Below, one piece after another: positions 21,367-34,900 of a DNA stretch of 64,000 nt. The DNA is from Enoplolaimus lenunculus. Its lineage: Eukaryota; Nematoda; Enoplea; Enoplida; Thoracostomopsidae. Location: contig JASANG010003076.1 of assembly GCA_030248215.1 (NCBI GenBank), forward strand, positions 1-64,000, given 5' to 3'. The notes beneath the pieces are model-generated. The model was given only the letters and a program-made list of their open reading frames with translations, was not told the DNA's origin and did not search any database. Numbering within the stretch: the first letter of the stretch is position 1; each line of letters begins with the position of its first letter. A program made the translations under genes and the position numbers.

Positions 21367-21995
21367 CTGTAGTGACCCAAATAAAAAGGGGGCTGATATT
21401 TATTTGGCCTCTACAGAGGACACCCCTCTGTGATTTGGATACAGCCTGTTAGCTTTAACCCACCCTCCGCCGCCCCTCGATATTGATATACATTCGAGAT
21501 TGCAACTATTCGTTGAATTAAAGGTTTATTTGCAATGTGTCAAAAGTTTAAGCGACAATGCAAGGTTATACTTTGGAATTACTTTTAAAACGTATGTACG
21601 CTTTAAAGTTTCGTCTCATGTATAGAACAGAGCTGGAACAGTAGTATAAGCATATTCCTAAGCCTAAGCCTAAGCCTGAGCGTAAGTATGAGCCTATTCC
21701 TTAGCCTAAGCCTACGCAAAAAAGTTAGTCTAAAGCTTAAACTGACTCTATTGCAGCCCCGACGGAAAACAATCCAGCCCTGTTCTATACATGGGCCAAA
21801 GTTTTGAACTAAACTTTATTTAGTCCTGAAGTCATTTATGCACTACGTTTAGCGATAATTGACATTTATGAACTTTAATTAGTGTTTAGAGACTCGATCC
21901 ACTTACTGACTCTCATTAGGGATACAGACTCGTATCGATTGGGACTAAAAATTGGGACCCCCTCTTATTACCCGTTCTTATTCGGGTCACTACAG
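21367..21995. mobile_element. CTGTAGTGACCC MITE, split by a nested T1 element
   Basis: Left end CTGTAGTGACCCAAATA, right end TATTCGGGTCACTACAG. A T1 copy at 21613-21797 interrupts it with duplicated AAAGTTTC/AAAGTTTT, so this element is the older one. Confidence 0.82.
21613..21797 (-). mobile_element. T1 MITE nested in a CTGTAGTGACCC MITE
   Basis: Left end GTCTCATGTATAGAACAGAG, right end GTTCTATACATGGGCC; 8-bp flanks AAAGTTTC (21605-21612) and AAAGTTTT (21798-21805). Confidence 0.85.
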
Positions 21996-21999
21996 AACT

Positions 22000-22541
22000 T
22001 TGTTGTGCAAAAAACGAAATTCTTACAGTCACACTTATGTTAACTAGTTATTTAGCAAAACTGATTTGACTGCATCCCCATATCCAGAAATTCATAATAC
22101 AGGGTGTAAAATATTTTCTAGAGGGGTCAAAGAAATTATTCCCGAGATAGAATTGTTTTAATGTAGTTGAAAACATATTTGACCCATGGTGGGGGCGATA
22201 GTATTTTGACGTTGATGGGGGCAATGCTTTTCGTTATTTGCAGGCCTGCTTAACCGCATAAAATAAATTTCAATTCTCATGATCCTTATGCAAATATGAA
22301 AAAATCCTTACGAATCGTGTCAAAGATATACCGTATTTTAAACGTTTTTCGCGTTGCAAACAGCATTTTTCAAAACTCATTTTTTAATCAACGGAACAAC
22401 TTTAAAATGAATCAGTTGAGCAGCAAACCGCGAACATAAACACTTTTTAACGTTTATCAAAACGCTATTTTCGCATCAATAATATAAACGCTTTTTTTTC
22501 AAAAGGCGAAAAGCGCTTAGTATTTTTGTCACAATTCCTTA
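22000..22541. other. 3' flank of the SLC4 gene, between convergent genes
   Basis: AT-rich. Holds gtgggggcgatagtattttg and aaacgctt repeat-like words. No clear minus-strand AATAAA was found close to the stop codon. Confidence 0.3.
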
Positions 22542-22904
22542 TTAAAATCTTTCTTCGTATCGTTCGATAAATTCTCGATGCGGTTGTGGTGGAAGCGACG
22601 GCCGAATGTACCGGATATCTGGTTGACTTTTAATGTTTGCTCTTCGCACAGCACGAACAGTTTCAGCGAAACTTGGCCGAGACGTCATTTTTGCTCCGGC
22701 CAAATTTCGCACTGAAACATCAGCGCCACTTTGAATCGATATTGCTTCGTGTATCATATTCATTGCGGTAGAGTTTGCATCAACGAAACGCGTCTGAGGT
22801 CGAAATATGTCACGAATTCTTGGTAGCGGATCGTCTAACACGTATAATTCTGATTGGGAGTAAAAGCGTTCGAGAAGCCAACGAACTATCACCATTAATA
22901 TCAT
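22542..22904 (-). CDS. SLC4 exon 22 (last): final segment and C-terminal tail
   Basis: Acceptor caattacag, phase 0, 120 codons plus TAA. MILMVIVRWLLERFY resembles the last membrane segment, and SELYVLDDPLP matches the NBC FTKRELxWLDDLMP motif. The remaining tail (FAETVRAVRRANIK, PSLPPQPHREF) is lineage-specific and ends without an NBC-type PDZ ligand. Confidence 0.93.
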   Translation of the reverse strand: MILMVIVRWLLERFYSQSELYVLDDPLPRIRDIFRPQTRFVDANSTAMNMIHEAISIQSGADVSVRNLAGAKMTSRPSFAETVRAVRRANIKSQPDIRYIRPSLPPQPHREFIERYEERF

Positions 22905-25900
22905 CTGTAATTGACCAATAGACACGTTCATAGTGCACACTCTACGATAACTTGAACGCACAAGGTAACATTTTCCAATATACCGTTGGCGCTGGAAGTA
23001 GGGGTAAAGGTGTTTCGCTACACTTCTGGTCCCAAATTGGATAGGACGGCCAGCTGATATTTTCTAGGCGTTCAAAAATTTTTTCAACCTTTCACCAAGT
23101 CGGAACCAACTTATTATCTTTTGATTCGGTCGTCAACAACGTCGTGTTTTACTTTTGATTCGATTTTTGAAAGTTCCATAAATTTCGATTTCAACAACCT
23201 TGCCAGGTTCGCAGTGCATTCGGTGAAACATATTTGTATACTTAGTTAATGATTTTGTCACCCTCGTACTGTAGCTAAATCAACATTTGGCAATTTCCGT
23301 GAATATCATTTCGTGCAGCTTCAGTGCGCTGCACACTACCCCTTCAAAAGTTACCAAGTGTACGCATGATATTGTGGAATTTGGATAATGGCACATATGG
23401 TTTCTATCATTAAATAAGCCAACCTACGTTTATTTAGTTGACGGACTCACCTACCGAAAACATAAAGTACTGATCGTACCATGAACTTGCCAGTCAATTG
23501 CTCGGACTATTATGCTCCTTACCGTACTTTAAGTATATCTACAATCTCCATTGTGTTTAACCTACTCCCAACGCTGCATTCATAATTTGATTCAGTCGCC
23601 ACTGTGTGGTGTGCGGAACTGCTAAGACGATCACTACACACAAAATAAATTGTCTTAAAATTTAGAAGACTTCTACTTTCTTAAATTTGCAAGACATAAA
23701 TGTCTTGCGTTTTATACATTAATAGCCTTAAACAGCTCTGAAATTAATTTCTTAAATGGTTAAAACATAAATGTTTTAAATTCAAGAAATTGCTATTGCC
23801 AATTTATGACAAATTTCTTCCTTTCAAAAATAGTCGTCTTTTATTCAAGAATTAATTTTCTGATTTTATGTACGTAAAACAGTTGCTCCGTTTATATTCT
23901 TAATAGAGTATATAAATAATCGAATTTCAGAGATGTTTCGGGTTGAGCTCAGCCTCCTCCAGGTTGAAAATTTTCTAGGGGGGGCAAAATGTTTCCAAGG
24001 GGGCTGAGCCCCCTGCTTCCCCTTGGCTACAGACCCGATAACGCAAAGTGTTTTATTCTCATAGCCACGATATTGAATTGGTTGGAGTTTAAAGTAAAGA
24101 TCACGAAACCGTTTCGAATATATTAAAAATTTAATATAAGGGCTGTGACGAGAAGAATATAAGACATGAAATGCCGCGTAATATTTTTGTTCATTAATTC
24201 GAAGGGGTCTGGATCTACAAAACCGTTCCTCTGGTTTACTTAATTCAACAATTAACGCTTGTTAAACTTACAAAAGCTGGGAATATCATACTCGTCCAAC
24301 TGTACATTTTGATGGCAAACAAAATAACAAATGCGACAATTTGAATAATTGTAAAACAGTTGACACGCCATAAAGGAATAAGACGAAGGAATGCGTAATC
24401 AGGTTGATACTTCACCGGCATAAATAATATTTTGACACGTTTCATGAGCTAAAATTTACGTGGACATAACGATTAGTCCTAAACTCTGATACTTAACTGT
24501 GAACTTAAGTATTGTTTTTACGTTAGGAAGAACTTCAGGCTCGCAACCATTTTACCTTTTATATGGGGACTAAATATATATATATTAAAGCTGGAACGCT
24601 CTACATACGTATTTCGGGCAACTTTCAAGCATTACTTTGTTTACAATATTTTGTTAGGAAATACATGTGATTCTATAAAAAGAAAATTTGCAAAAAAATT
24701 TTTGTGCTTTAGGTAACTTTTGCGCATTGCGCAACACTCGTAGACTAGTAATTTTTAAATGGAGCAAGCAAGGGCTTTCGTTGGCTTGTAAGGCCAAGTT
24801 GAACCATTTGTATAAAGAAAACATTGAAACGCATTACTCTTTTCCTGAAACTGCGGGAAATTTTTGAACTTGGTTTACTGTATTTTGTGTGTGGAATTTT
24901 TAAGAAACATTTTTAGTTTTCTTAAAGGATACGCAATAGCAACGAAATAAAAAACAGTGTCGGTGGGTGCGGCGTTTTACTTCCAAGTTTTACAAGTGAT
25001 GAATAAAATTATTTACTAGCGCACTAAAACTTTCTTAGAAGCCAAAAAAAATTTTATGGGAGGAGGCTGAGGCCTTTGTGGTGTGTACTGGCTTCGGCTA
25101 CAAACTTAAACTTACATCAGTTTCGGATAGTGACGATACACCCATAAACATGTATATGCCAAGTAGACAGGCTACTGGTATACGCTGAAACAAAAACCAA
25201 CACAAATTTCAAAATTTAACCCTTTCTCACATGAATATTTTCTATTTTTCCTGAGTCCTACTTTTATGCTAGGATTCGAACTCCAGTGACTTTAGTGGGA
25301 GGCGTATACCATCACCATTCAGCTATAGGAGCTTGACGCTCGAGTCCGAGGGGGCTCTCACGTCTTGTGGTGATTTAGTACTATGTATACGTGTTGCAAT
25401 TGTTAAACATGATGCGATATATACTATTTAACGTATATACACTGCGCTGAGTTGCCTACTGGCAACTCAATGTGAAAAGGGGTTAAGTACGCTTTAAAGC
25501 GAGAAACTCAACCTTATTTGATTCTGGAGTCATGCGCTACAATTAGAGGTAATTGACATTTATGGACTTTAATTAGGGTTTAGGGATTCTATCTGTTTAC
25601 GGACTCTTATTAGGGATACGGACTCCTATTGATTGGAACTCACTTATTACCCTTTTCTAATTGGGTCCGGCACACTATTTAATCACCGGAATACGTATTT
25701 TGGAGGAAACTATTGTTTGCTCATTACATCGTTATCTGAAGACTTAAACCCTAACCATCATAAACGATTAAAATTTTGTAAGAACGGTTCATTTCAATTA
25801 ATTTTTTCAAACACAAATGCAAAGAGATAACAGTTTTCCTGACAAGACACACAGATATGCGCACAGAAATGAAACTTATAGCATTCCAACTGACTGTTAT

Positions 25901-28900
25901 ATGTGCAAAAAGTATCGGCAAAGAATCGGCAATTTTTTGCAGTGCCGATGCCGATACTCACGAAAAGTGCTGATTATTGCCGACGCTAAAGCCGATGCCG
26001 ATTAATCGGCACATCCCTGCTTTAAAACTCTCATTCTGACCTTTTTCCTTATAGACTATAGTATACTATTCACCGTTACTCAGCTGTAAACGATAAATAC
26101 TGCAAAATCCGAGCGTCAGCTATCTTCATCGATGCAATATGCGTAGCCAGGAATACTGAAGTGACCCGAATAAGAGGGTATGGGGTACTAAGACGGTGGG
26201 GGGTCCCCATTTTGGGTCTTAATTAATAGGAGTCCATATCCCTAATAAGAGTACGTAAGCGGATACAGTCCCTAAACCCTGATAAGAGTCCGTAAATGGC
26301 AATTATCACTAATTGTAGCGCACAAATGACTCCAATACCAAGAATTTGAGTTCGAAACTTTTAAGCGTACTTAAATTTTGAAAGTACAATCCTAAGTATA
26401 ACCTTGCATGATCGCTCAAGCTACTGATACAAGACAAATAAACGTTTAATTCAAGGGTGGTGGAGGGCGGGTTAAAAATAAATAACTGTCCGTAACCGAA
26501 TAACAGGAGGGAATTCTCTGGAAAAACCATATAAATATCAGTCCCCCCTCTTATTCGGGTCACTACAGTAGGTCTCAATTATCTAGATTAATCCAAATCC
26601 ATATATAATCCGAAAAGTTCTTTTAAGAAATTTCATATCCTGAATGATATTTTCAGCACAATTAACGCAAATTATCAGAACGTAACCACAATGTACAATG
26701 TTCTTAACTCTTAGTTTCTACCAGTTCAAAATCCTGGCCTACGCGCCTAGTAAATACCAGTAAATTTTAGCTGAAGTTGAAAATGTTCAGGCGGAAATTT
26801 GGTTGACTCGTTTTGTTCGAAACACTACCTGAAAAACTGGTGTAACAAACATGAGAAACGCCGCGGTCAGGCCAATCATTGTGTGCGAAACCAACGCCGT
26901 TACTCTCTGTTCTCTGGAAATAACGAAACCGCGTACAATTTGACCAATCAAATTGTTGAAAACGAGTAAAAGCGAGCGTATGAGAAACCATCGCATCTGC
27001 ACCAAAATTTTCGTCAAGGGCTCTACATTGTACTTCTTAACTTAGAATTGCTCAGCGGTATCGATTGAGAAACGTGACACACGATCTTCAGCTCACATGG
27101 TTTCGCGGCGTATTTACCAAACTTAAGGTATATGGGGTAATAGTAGCGAAAAGTCTGCATGGCTGCATAGCTTAGTGGTTACAGCATCGGACCGGTAATC
27201 CGTACATCGTAGGTTCGATCCCCACCGCACCCGCAGCAAAATTTTCGTAAAGGCGTCTATATAGCTTAAGCTTACTCTATTGCAGTCCTACAGAAAAACG
27301 TTCCGCCCCTGATCTTTACATTGGCAAAGTGTCAACGGATGATTTAATTAAAATTACTTTGTTCTTCGAGTACGAAGAGCAGTTGATTTCGTGTAATAAA
27401 TAAACACTCTCAATACGGTAGTCCCAATGGTGGCATTTGTGTATGAGGTACAGTTGAATATACACGTCCGCAAATAAGAACAGCATTGTTGAGTTTTAAA
27501 CGCAACGTGTCATACGGATCCACAAATGGGACATCCGTACATTTATGAGATAAATTTTTAAAAACGTCCATTTTGAAGGTACTGCCCTAATTTTTGTGTT
27601 CGAGGAATTGTTTATCAAAAATTGCAAAAATTTGAACACTAGTAAGTATTACGCAAATTGCCGAGCTGAGTCGAACTGTGTTTAATTTTTTGATCACTAG
27701 TTTCATGGTTACATTATTTTGTTTTCAATTCTAAGAGGAAATACTTTATATGGGTATATCGTATGTCCACTGCAATACAAATATAAAAATTTAAATTTCA
27801 AATTGCAAACATTGCCGTTTACGTGTAGTAGGCATGTCCGTTCGCAAGCGGCCGTCGAGAAAATGTTAAAACAATATTTAAACGCCTTCCGCTTTTTAAA
27901 CAGCATGTTTCAAAACGCTGTTTTGTAAAGTGGAGAAACTCTAAAATGAATTCGCCAGTTCGACGCCATTATAAACCAAACTAAATTGTTTTTTCAACCA
28001 AAACGCTACATAGCTGATTACCAGCGTTCTTCAAACACTAAAACTGTTTGTATTTTTGAAACGAAACCTAAAACTTACATAACTCCTAGGAACCGTGGTG
28101 TTTCGCCGGGTGCCGCTCGTTCGTGGTAAACTTGTAATGACTGTGAATGCATTATAGAAACAACTGTAGCAGCGACAAAAAACGGCAAGCCAAGAATGCT
28201 GCAGGTTAAAGTAATAATTGCTAACACAAATAGATCGAGATGGTAGCCAAAACCCTTCTGAAATGAAAATTGTTCAGCGAATATAATAAAAAATATTTCA
28301 AACGATTAGCATAGCTTAAAATTAAACACAGATTAAACTAGTTCTCTCTAGTTCATTTTAAATATCAAAGACGTTCAACGAAAAATAGCTTCGTACTCTC
28401 TGGGGCGGATCCAGAATTTTTCAACGGGGAAGTGATTGTTTTGGGTGTCGAAAGCATTCTTAAAGCGTGTTTACCGAATTCGACGATACTTTAGGTAAAA
28501 ACTAGACATTAATACACCAAAAGGCGTAAAATTTTGTAATTCGTATTGTATTATAGTCAAATTTTTGGAACACGGTGCAAGCTAATAGGCTGACCGCTTG
28601 CAATCGTAAAATTTTCTGCGCGGCAGAGCCGGTGTGAAGGGATGCTTCGTTTATCTCTCAGTAGTTGCGCCAATACCTGCCTATTCTTCACTCAGACTTG
28701 TTTGAAGAACAATTAAAAATATATGACTTTGAAAACGATGAAGGGATAGTGAAATAATGGTCAGATACACACCAATTAAAGCTTTAAACAATTGCTGCTA
28801 TGAATTTTAATGTTTATAGTTTACAAGAGTGGATAATGCATACTCTAACAAGAGTATGCAACAGGGTACATTCTGTGTAGAGAAGAATGTATCTGGCACG

Positions 28901-31900
28901 TGTTGCGTTTTTGACCTACTTTTTAGAGGGGGGTACAACCTGTTCGAACCATGACCATTTATGGATCGGGCTACAAAAATGATCCGCTTATAGTTTAATT
29001 TAGGGTTATTGCATGCGGCAACGACCCACCCTCTAAACAAGAATTGGGGTCGGCCAAAAACACAACGCCCGGTGGTACACCTTGTTCCCTGCGAAACCGC
29101 AAGACTTGCACACTCTTGTATTATGCACTCTTGTTTTAAATGACTAAAACCGAATCAACGTCGATAGCCTAAGCCATTGATTACCTGCTTGTAGGCGGAA
29201 TTGAAACCGGTATGGTTATCATACACGTATATTTATTGAAAAACAATTTTGAAATTTTCCGCAGCAAAATCGTTAACAATGAAACGTTTCTACTACCGGA
29301 GTATTATTCGTTTCGAACGCCCATGTAAAGATCAGGAGCGGAACGTTTTTCTCTAGGACTAGAAATGAATTTTTTACTTGGCGTATCTTAGGCTTGTACT
29401 TATGCTTAGGCTTAGCCTTAGGAATATGCCCATTCTTACGCTTAGGCTTAGGCTTACGCTTAGGCTTAGGAATATACTTATAGTACTGTTCCGTCCCTGT
29501 TCTTTATATTGGCCGTTTTGAACAACGGCGTTTACTACAAAGATTTATTTTGATTTGCGTTACATTTCAGTACAGTTTACCTTTAGTTTTTGTTCTTTAC
29601 GATTTATTATCGCGGTTGCGACTTGCTGATCAACCAAAAGTAACATGGTAAATAATGCGCCAGGCAAAAAGTTCACCACCGCCAGCCACCAATGTTCAAT
29701 TTCAAACGGGTTTATTATCCAATTGCGATTTTTAGTGGTCTAAAATGTTGTCTATACCACTCATAAAATTAAAATTGAGTGAAAATGCACTACAGAAAAA
29801 AAGTGAGTCAAATTTACTCTCTCCGAAATAGGCTCTACGAGACTACACAAACTGTCAAATTCGACTCAGACAGAGTCAAACATACGGCTCAGAGAGTCGA
29901 ATATGACTCTGGCGAAGTCGAGTTTGATCCAGTTTGTGTAGTCCCGTAGAGCCTATTTCGGAGAGAGCCAATTTGACTCACAATTTTTTGCAGTGCGGTT
30001 GCACGATTTGCAACGTCAATATTTCCAATTTAAAAAATGCAAACCATTAAAGGTTGTTAGCAATTAATACTTAACATAGTGTAAAAATGACAAAGTTTAG
30101 GAAAAAGTAAAGTTGAAAAAATATGTTTCAAGGATACCTATTTTGTCCGTTCAACTCCAAACATTTAATATATAATAAAAATGAGATTTTGCAGCTGTAA
30201 TTTATGCAATATATATATATTGTGAAAAAGACTCGCGAGCGAAACAAGCAAGAAACCAAACGCAATTTTTGCAGGCCAAATGTCGAAATTTGTAAAGTAG
30301 AGTCCCTGCCATTTTATCATTAAAATATTTTCGGATGGAAGGGCGCCGACGGCCCTTCCGACCCTCTCCTGTTATTTTAAGTTGATACATTCAAAGTGTC
30401 ACTGGCATGGCACTAATAGGGAGTAATGTTTTGCACTCCGATTTTATTACAAATCGCGTAGTTTATAATTAGTATTTATTCTAGACGCAGCATAACTTTG
30501 TCAGCGCACCCAGTAAAGTTGCATGCAAGTACCTCAAAGCCACTTGGCATACTCAGCATAGGAACTTCAATGCCAACGAAAAACGTTATCACAGCGATGC
30601 CAATAATTGTAAGAATGACATTGAATTCTGAGAACAATTCACGTATCTATAACCAAGAGTGAATTATGACAAGATTGTGCCATTGTTAGGGTCTCGAACG
30701 GTACAAAATGTACCACCTGGCGTTGCGTTTTTGGCCAACCGCCAACCCCTTGTTTAAAGGGGTTCGCTATCACATGAGTACCCTAACTTAAACTATAAGA
30801 GGTTGTTCATGTTAAACGCTGTATACATAAAGTGCCAAGGTTAGTACTGGCTATACCCCTCTCTAAATAAAGGGGGGTAAGGCAAAAAGCGGCGTGTGTC
30901 GGGTACATTTTTTCTACATAGAACGTACCCAGTTGCATACTCTTGTTGAAGTATGCATCATCCACTCTTGCTGTAACTGATTATCATAATTAAATTCCAA
31001 ATACCCATGGGCCAAACGCTAACCTATAATTCGAGCCCGATCGAAACTATGTTATGAGCATAACACAAGCAAATCGAGTAAAACATAAGACGCTTATTTT
31101 GGTTTTTGGATCCAGTATAGTTTTGAACTTAATTGTTGTTCCTCAGCGATGGGATGCGGCGGACCCCGTCTACCGGAGAGCTGTGGCTGACGCCAGCGCT
31201 CAACACAATCCCGCACCATAATCACCGACAGACATTTTACTCGATGAGTCTTTTCATGTTATATCTTTGTAATTTTGGTAAAATATATCGTATTCCATTT
31301 GATTGGTCAGTCAATTCAGGCATGTCACACAGAAACCGGCCCATGTTGAGGGAAGTCCACGTTTCTGGTGGGTCTGCAAAAGAGTAGTTTTAGGTTCCAG
31401 ATTACATTTTTTTGCTTAGGCTTAGGCTAAGGAACACATTTTTGCAACGCTTAGGCTTAGGAATACACTTAATCTACTGTTACGCCCCTTAAAGTAACAT
31501 TGGCCCAGAAACCAATACTGTTAACGCTTAATAAAACTGTTTTTGAAACAAAAATTGAAGTTGTTCCGCCGACAAAAGCTTACAAAAGTAGGAAACATAA
31601 GCGATTTTCGGAAGCGTGCCAGGCTGTAGCATATGATAAAACTCGCAAAAAATATAATAACACAAAATAAGTATACGTTTGGATTGTATTTGCACATAAC
31701 ACCGTAGCTGACGCCACCAAGAGAACGGCACGCTAAAAACACGGACATTTATGATTTTAAATTTGTAAGCAAAAATATTAAGTTTTAGTTTCAGCCGGAG
31801 CATAAGTCTAAGCATTGATCCAGGGCCGAAGCAACTACCCCAGTAACACCGTTTTGGGGGCCCCCACACCAAAATGGACCACCATCGCAACTGGTTGGAA

Positions 31901-34900
31901 ACAAAAACTGTCGAAGTTTTAAAATGTGCCTGGCTTGAAGTTCGGGGAAAGCCTTGGGCGATACCCCACATCCCTGTCTGCTCCGGCACTGCATGGACCA
32001 TACGCGTAGAGGTGATAAGATCCTTTCTGTAGGATTATGATTGTTGTAATGATTGTTGTACGTTATTTAATGCAGAAACAAAATATATTTTTATTTGATC
32101 GTAAACAACCTGATTAATTTAAAGTTGATCATGAGGTTCGAACGTTTTTGTTTTCACTGTTCACTGATGCTTCTGAAATTTCTACTGCTGAAAAACAATA
32201 CGGACTTAAGGTTGGAATCCAAACCGGATCCTGTGAACTAAATAATCAAACGAAAAATTATCTAAAGCAATATGAACAATCCCTCAGTTGACCAGAGGGT
32301 AACCGAATCTCGTACCGGTTGCTGGTACACTTGAATTCATTTCATACCAAATTAGCAGTATGGAAGACGCGGAAATGTTATATTATATTAATACCTTCTG
32401 GCGTAATATTCTCATAAATGTACGTTGAGTAGAATGCAGTTGGCGGAACATTACTGACGCCAACGGATGCAGATGTATTTTGAATTGGTGGCAGTAGCGT
32501 TGTTTGCCTAGTTACGTTACATTTGCATGGATCATTTAGGGCATCCTGAAGTTGAGAAATTATCCGCTTATTATGAACGGTCATATATTTGTTGATTATA
32601 GCACAAATATTACAAACTCGTAGTCAGCTCAATATACTGAGGGCCAAAACAGTGTTGAGTACCGGTATTCAGTTGATTTTTCAAGACTTACCATTGGGTC
32701 AAAATGTTTCAGCGGGGGTGAAAATTTCTCTTAGAGTACTAAGCTTCTCCCCTGATATACATCTGGCCAGTGCTAGACATATTAGCGTCTCAAATGAGTG
32801 CGAAGTCTGGAACAGCGCATAATTGTATAAATTTACTCAAGTACTCTTAGTCACATGATGTATAACTATATTAGAGATTAAGACTAGATTAAACACTGGC
32901 TAATTATGGACCCTGAGTAGAAGGCCAACGCAATCTCAAATCTCCCCGCTGAGAAATCCTTCATCCTTCGTAAGACACCAATCATGTTATATTCCGATGC
33001 GATATTCCACGTACTGTAGTGACCCTAATAAGAGGGTGTGAAGTAATAAAAAGGATGACCCCATTTTAAGTCAAAATCAATAGGAGTCCATATCCCTAAT
33101 AAGAGTCTGTAAGCGGATTGAGTCCCTAAGTCCTAATTAGAGTCCATGAAGGTCAGGTATTCCTAAATGTAGTGCAAAAATGACTGCAGGACCAAATAAA
33201 ATTGAGTTCGAATCTTTAAGGCGTAAGTATAACCTTACATGATCGCTCAAGCTATTGACACAAGACAAATAAATGTTTAATTCAACGGATAATTGCTGTA
33301 CCGGATATATATCAGTAACGAAGGGTGGCTGAGCGTGGGTTATGAATAAATAACAGTCCGTAACCGAATAACAAGGGGGGTACCCTCTAGAGAGGCCAAA
33401 TAAATATCAGGTCCCCCCTATTATTCGGGTCATTACAGTATTCGCGATATTATTTGGATGCTGAACCGCGGCATCGCATGTTAAATACAATGATTAACAT
33501 GACGCACGGCGACGTCCAGTGTTTGAGTTTCAGACGTTGTACAATAACAGTTACCCTCCAATCAATAATCACAGGAAATTGATCGGATATTTTGACCAGT
33601 TGTTGAATCGCATGATACACGAACATTACTGATACAAGCACAGCGAACACTTCTTCTGTGAATCGAGTAATCAGTCCGACAAATACGGACATATCAAATG
33701 CAACCATTAACAGCAAATAAAATACCGTCCAAACGCCCATCCAACATCGAAACGGAAACAGATGTAAGTGATTGCTTCTTGAAATTATAAAAAAATTACC
33801 ATTACAAATCGTGCGGGGTATAACTGGAGGTCTGCGACTGGCTGCAGTTGAGGCAGAAAATCGACCTCTGGTTCGTCTAAGGTAGAGTTTGAGCTGGAAG
33901 TTCCTTTGCGACGGTTAAAATCTTACCCCGTTGAATTCTTTCCCTATTAATATTAACGTTTGTCCAGCTACGATGTATATATGAACATCTCATTTTATGA
34001 GAAACGTAAAATTATTAGCATCAATCACTTTCTTTTGCATTGTTTAAAGTCAACGATTCTGTTGCTTGCAATCTTTTCGAGGTGTCTTTAGCCGCTAAGG
34101 TTTAGAAAACAAACGGATAGTAAAAATACCGGAAACAAAACGAAACAGAGGTCAAAATATCAGCAACGAAAACATTTCATTTAGATGCTGAAGAATTTAA
34201 TTGATTTGGTTTATAAATCAAACTTAACGCAAGCATATCGCCAGATATCAAAAACTAAAGCGAAACACTAATGTGATTGCAATTGATGATTGCACACTGA
34301 TTTATATACTACAAACTAGAGCCCAGTGGAAATACGGTATATACCCTCAAAATAGCATGGGCAAATGTAAATAGCCAAAACCAGAATGTAAATAAACCAG
34401 AACCAGTCAACAGTACTTGCAAAATTTGTACAATATCAATTCGAAAGTCAATGTGTGTCCAGTTGGACTAATGATACACAACGGTTGACCAGAAAATAGC
34501 GCATAGAATATTCCGCATATGCTCACTCCAACCAATCCTTCAATTGGTCCCTAAAATTAAACTTTAATCAAATTCAAACACGGAATTCGCATCCTCGTAC
34601 ACGTTGATAATTTGCTGAAAATTTAAAGCTGGGACAATACAGCAACGTAAAACTGTTGAAGAAGGCTTAGATTAAAGGATAAAAGCGGAACATTTCTGTT
34701 GCATTTCAATTGTGCTAAATAGCAATTTTTATGAAAAAATTGCAATTTTGCCATGTTGCCTCCAAAAACGACGAAATACAATAGGGTTAAGGGGTGGGAA
34801 TTTGTTGATATTTTCACCCTTTAAAAACTAATCCTAACAATAAAATTTATCACTATACTACAAAATTTATTTCCAACCAATAGCACAAATTCGTTTGAAC

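Noticed and set aside
28807-29040. 77-codon minus-strand open frame
   Set aside because: Overlaps the AAGAGTG MITE at 28827-29131.
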